DNA of 64,000 nt from Brachypterus glaber (taxonomy: Eukaryota; Arthropoda; Insecta; Coleoptera; Kateretidae), in assembly GCA_958510825.1 (NCBI GenBank), contig OY294050.1, positions 6,673,340 to 6,737,339 of the forward strand. Direction: 5' to 3'. The notes beneath the pieces are model-generated. The model saw only the letters and a list, made by a program, of their open reading frames with translations. It did no database searches and was not told the origin of the DNA. Below are positions 60,687 to 64,000 of this stretch, one piece after another. Position numbers and translations under genes: made by a program. How positions within the stretch are numbered: the first letter of the stretch is position 1; each line of letters opens with the position of its first letter.

Positions 60687-60909
60687 GGTCGTCCATAAAA
60701 TACGTCACGCAAATTGACCAAAATTCATACACTTCATACCCCGTTTCTCGCATTATTAAAGGATGTAGAGATATAATATTTTGGCTAACCCCCCCCCCAA
60801 TAGGGGGGTAGCCAAAATATAAAATTTATAAAGCCTTTAATGACGCGAGAAACGGGGTGTGAAGTGTATGAATTTTGGTCAATTTGCGTGACGTATTTTA
60901 TAGACGACC
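60687..60909. mobile_element. fold-back MITE with near-perfect 90-bp arms
   Basis: GGTCGTCCATAAAATACGTC ACGCAAATTGACC (60687) is matched by GGTCAATTTGCGTGACGTAT TTTATAGACGACC (ending 60909). The arms continue to ATTTTGGCTA / TAGCCAAAAT around a C9/G7 tip. Arms are almost identical, so it is likely young. Confidence 0.92.
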
Positions 60910-61607
60910 CCTAAAGTTAGAGAGACAATGTTAAAGAGATAAAGTTAGAGAGAGAGAGAGAAAGAAATTTCTTGGGTTAAAATTTAAGCTTTCTATCTCT
61001 GCCTTTACCTCCCTTCAGGAGAAGAGAATAGAGATAGATTAAACCTATAGGTGCTATATTAGAAAGGTTTTCAATTCCACTTTTTTTCTGGTAGCAAATT
61101 TCCATTAGAAAATCATCCATCTTTCAAAAGAAAATTGAAAATTATTCAAAAGTATCCAAAGATAATTTTATTTGAAAGTCTATAAAGAATAAAATATACT
61201 TACACAGTGGAAATCGATTTAAGTCGGAAAATAAATACATTTAATCTTGAGCATATTATATTCTGATATTTTCATTTCCTTCGGAATTTTCCTTTTTAGA
61301 CGGAGATTTTCTTGACTTTTCCGGTGAAAACGAAACGTCTATTATATTTTCTTGTTTCGAAGAAATTTTCTATTGTCGTAGAAATAATAAACATTTCAGT
61401 AATAGAATGACAACATAAAAATGTGATAAAGTAGGAGAAAGTGGGGCAAATGTGAACAGGGGGTAGGTACAACCATAATATCTCGTAAAAATAATTTATC
61501 AATATTTAAACATTTTATATATATTTTTTTAATTTTTTAATAAATTGCCCCATCGTGACCCACTTTGCATGCCAAAACTGCATTAAACTTACAAGAATGA
61601 AATTACA
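60910..61607. other. gene-free stretch
   Basis: It contains a (GA)n tract near 60940-60962 and no supported gene, RNA or element boundary. Confidence 0.45.
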
Positions 61608-62017
61608 TACAGTGTGTCCCCGGACCGACTTGACAAAATTGCCCTTTTTTTTCGAATTAAGAAAAACTGCTTTGGGATTTTGCCCTGCTTGCTTAAAAAC
61701 TAATTTTTGTCAAAATAACATTTTTAAAAATTATAGGTGGCGCCAGATATCGTGAAAGAGTAAAAAAAATAAAAAAAAAATATTAATATTATTAAAATTT
61801 TACATAACTTTTTTTTGTATCTGTTACGGTAAGGTAAGTTTACCTGAAAACTTTTTTTCTTTTTTACTGATATCTGGCTCCACCTACAATTTTTAAAAAT
61901 TTCAGTTCAACAAAAATTAGTTTTTAAGTATTACTTACTGCTTAAAGCATGACAAAGTCCCAAATACGTTTTTCTTAATTAAAAAAAAATGTCAAGTCGA
62001 TCCGGGGACACACTGTA
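61608..62017. mobile_element. TACAGTGTGTCCCCGGA mariner-type MITE, 410 bp
   Basis: TACAGTGTGTCCCCGGACCG ACTTGACA at 61608 and the complement at the right end (ending 62017) differ at one position over 28 bp. The arms continue inward (AAAATTATAGGTGGCGCCAGAT / ATCTGGCTCCACCTACAATTTT). TA at both ends. The 66-codon frame inside is incidental. Confidence 0.92.
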
Positions 62018-62249
62018 TATTTTACTAGAAAAATCCAAAATGATTCACTTTTTACCTATTGTTTTATTCTGCCGCACTCGTTTGACTTAGGGATTTGGGG
62101 ATTAATCCCAATTGGCATTGGAAAAATATAAAACAGAACAAAAAACTTGTTTTTCTGCTTTTCGAATGTTGTTATTTATATTGAAAATACTTTCAGTAAA
62201 TTTCAGTGGGCGAGTTGATTATCTCGTATTCTCGTTTTTTCTTTTCGCA

Positions 62250-62400
62250 TCCCAGATAGCACAAAGTTTTTCATAGAATGTTTCTGTAATAACGATCCAA
62301 AATATTGTAATACCATATTCGAAGAATATTCTTTTTTAGATAAACATCTCTGTAGAATATTCTTTATGGTAAAAAGTACACTAATTTTTTTATACCATAG
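62250..62400 (+). repeat. CCCAGATAGCACAAAG-ended element, left end
   Basis: ATCCCAGATAGCACAAAG at about 62250 is followed by TAGAATGTTTC, GAAGAATATTC and GTAGAATATTC words. It matches the end consensus of the elements at 7857, 10749 and 12591. The right end was not found. Confidence 0.5.
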
Positions 62401-63361
62401 TTACATTATTATCTTTATTATTAATTACCATTAATGGTCTAGTACAATGACCTTTTTTTATATGCAATTTCTCTAGGTCATCTCTATTGAAAGTTTGTGC
62501 TCCTATTTACCCGCGCAGACCCGCCATTTTCAATAGAGATACCTGGCACCTGGCTGGAATGTTTGGAATTCAAGGTCGCCTATATAATACACACAATATT
62601 TTACCTCTTCTCTTTCCCTTGCCTCAGCTCACATGTGCCAGTAATTTTTTACAGTACTTATCTTCTTTTGTTTTTGTCTTCAGTTTTTCTCGAAATCGAG
62701 TACAAAAAAAAGACGAGAAATATCGATTTTCGTAAGGTTTGGTCGTTTTAGATTAGGTATAATGCATTATACATAATCATAATGCCGAGATTTTTAAGTC
62801 CAAAAAATTATTATTAATTTTAACTACGGGTTTCTTGCTTTGCTTGATAGTATATACATATGTATAGTTAATATGTATAGTCAATATTGTTGTGTGTAAC
62901 AAATTAGTCGTCAGATGTTTCGATTTAGTGACCCTTATAAAAATGTCACTCATAATTCGTCAAAATTATTCCGTAAGCCTATGTTTCTGTATTTATTTTC
63001 AACGTTGATGAGTCATAACTGAGTTTACGCCGACTACTGATTATAGAGAGCCGGACTTTGTTATGTTATACTACTTCACTCACTTAAAAAAATATATAAC
63101 AATACCTAGAGGGATTAGCAGATTGGAAAAATCGGAAATGGAAGTTTTATTATAAAACAAAGTAAACCGTTTTTTTTTTCTTTTGTTTTTCGAATTTTGT
63201 GATTTCGATGTAAACTACCTTTCAGTTCTATAGCTATGTTTACCGAAGAAAAATCGTCCTATGTCCATATATATAGTTGATTACACAATGTTGGTCCATA
63301 TTGGCTCCGATGTACCGCAATAGACATTGATTTAAAAGTCCATTGGTACATATACATATAC
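62401..63361. other. gene-free stretch
   Basis: No supported gene. Overlapping frames at 62487-62751 have no recognisable similarity. A short direct repeat (ATATACATATGTATAGTTAA / ATATGTATAGTCAA) lies near 62850-62885. Confidence 0.45.
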
Positions 63362-63509
63362 TGCCAAAATTTAAGAGGTGATTCTACATTCAAAAATATC
63401 AATAAACGTTCCTATAAAGGTTGTTCCGGAAATGAGCCCTAAGGGCCCTTTAAAATTGTAATAAAAATAAATTAATAACTATGCTAGAGCGACGAGCTTT
63501 TGCATATGT
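63362..63509. repeat. TACAGGGTGATC MITE, truncated copy 4
   Basis: TGCCAAAATTTAAGAGGTGA TTCTACATTCAAAAATAT, GGTTGTTCCGGAAATGAGCC and GCGACGAGCTTTTGCATAT match the left half of copy 2. Both ends are missing. Confidence 0.78.
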
Positions 63510-63613
63510 TAAATTTTTGATACACTACGATTTATGCATAATTATGCTATTTATGCGCTCTGTAGTGTAAAACGGGCCGCGTCCCTTACTATCTTGCATA
63601 ACTGGATGGAGTA
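63508..63613. repeat. right-end fragment of the 53291-53833 element family
   Basis: GTTAAATTTTTGATACACTA CGATTTATGCATAATTATGC and CCCTTACTATCTTGCATAAC TGGATGGAGTA match 53735-53830 almost throughout. Confidence 0.8.
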
Positions 63614-63886
63614 TTTTTTTTTTAAATAAATATTTTTTTCCAGTATTTTCGATTTTATTAAAATGTTTAGCCCTCTATAACTTTTTTATTTTTATCGGGA
63701 TTTTTTTTCCATTTCATCGAGCTTCGTATATTACCGAGATTGATTTTTCCTGAAAATTTGAAGTTGATCGGATTATTCTTTCTTGAGTGATCGTGAGGAC
63801 AAGGAAAACTGACGTACGGACAGACAAAAGTTGTTGTGAATTTTATATAACGTACTTTGGTAACATTACATTACATTTCATTTTTT

Positions 63887-64000
63887 GTTTAACCTCGTAC
63901 TATTCTACTTAATTAAGCATCCCCTAAGTCCAGGACTTGTGTGGGCTAGTAGTAGAGGGAACCACCGGCTTTAATTGACTTTCGAACCAATTTATAGGGA
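63887..64000 (-). repeat. tRNA-derived SINE, copy 2, cut by window end
   Basis: It matches 40236-40350 over the whole visible length (AACCTCGTACTATTCTACTT, AATTAAGCATCCCCTAAGTC, GGAACCACCGGCTTTAATTG). Only a few differences are seen, plus a small deletion near 63990. The tRNA head lies beyond the window. Confidence 0.88.

Noticed and set aside
1..64000. CRISPR array, operon or bacterial-type features
   Set aside because: The window is animal nuclear DNA with spliced genes; no regularly spaced direct repeats with unique spacers were seen.

Overview
This is animal nuclear DNA, AT-rich, with spliced genes (GT-AG introns), microsatellites and very many short inverted-repeat transposable elements. 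Codon-level similarity to insect/animal proteins and the repeat style point to an insect, perhaps a beetle; the order is a guess. I rebuilt every gene model by reading splice sites and checking that reading phase is preserved from exon to exon.

Layout: (1) 1-17.2 kb holds no host gene that I can support. It has a fossil Tc1/mariner transposase fragment (3781-3930), several fold-back elements, a set of elements sharing a CCCANATAGCAC-like end, and satellite-like tandem repeats. (2) 17282-24112, minus strand: a complete five-exon, 964-residue THAP9/P-element-type transposase gene with THAP zinc finger and D, D, E residues present. (3) 24423-31969, plus strand: a complete nine-exon gene for electron transfer flavoprotein-ubiquinone oxidoreductase (ETF-QO/ETFDH, 605 residues). 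It is divergent from the THAP gene, with about 310 bp between the two start codons. (4) 31970-38054: intergenic, packed with nested mariner-type and fold-back elements, including a 551-bp fold-back with an exact 8-bp target duplication. (5) 38055-59452, minus strand: a complete sixteen-coding-exon gene for a GRAF-type Rho GTPase-activating protein (BAR-PH-RhoGAP-linker-SH3, 823 residues), with introns crowded by repeats. (6) 59453-64000: upstream of Graf, with a possible divergent first exon (59955-59976), more elements, and a second copy of a tRNA-derived SINE cut by the window end.

The genes do not form a pathway. ETF-QO is mitochondrial metabolism, Graf is membrane/actin remodelling, and the THAP gene is either a P-like transposon or a domesticated relative. 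The most interesting items are the intact THAP/P-type gene sharing a promoter region with ETF-QO, a repeat class with shared ends but unrelated word-repeated interiors, a head-to-tail pair of inverted-repeat elements sharing one GATATC junction, and a tRNA-headed SINE.
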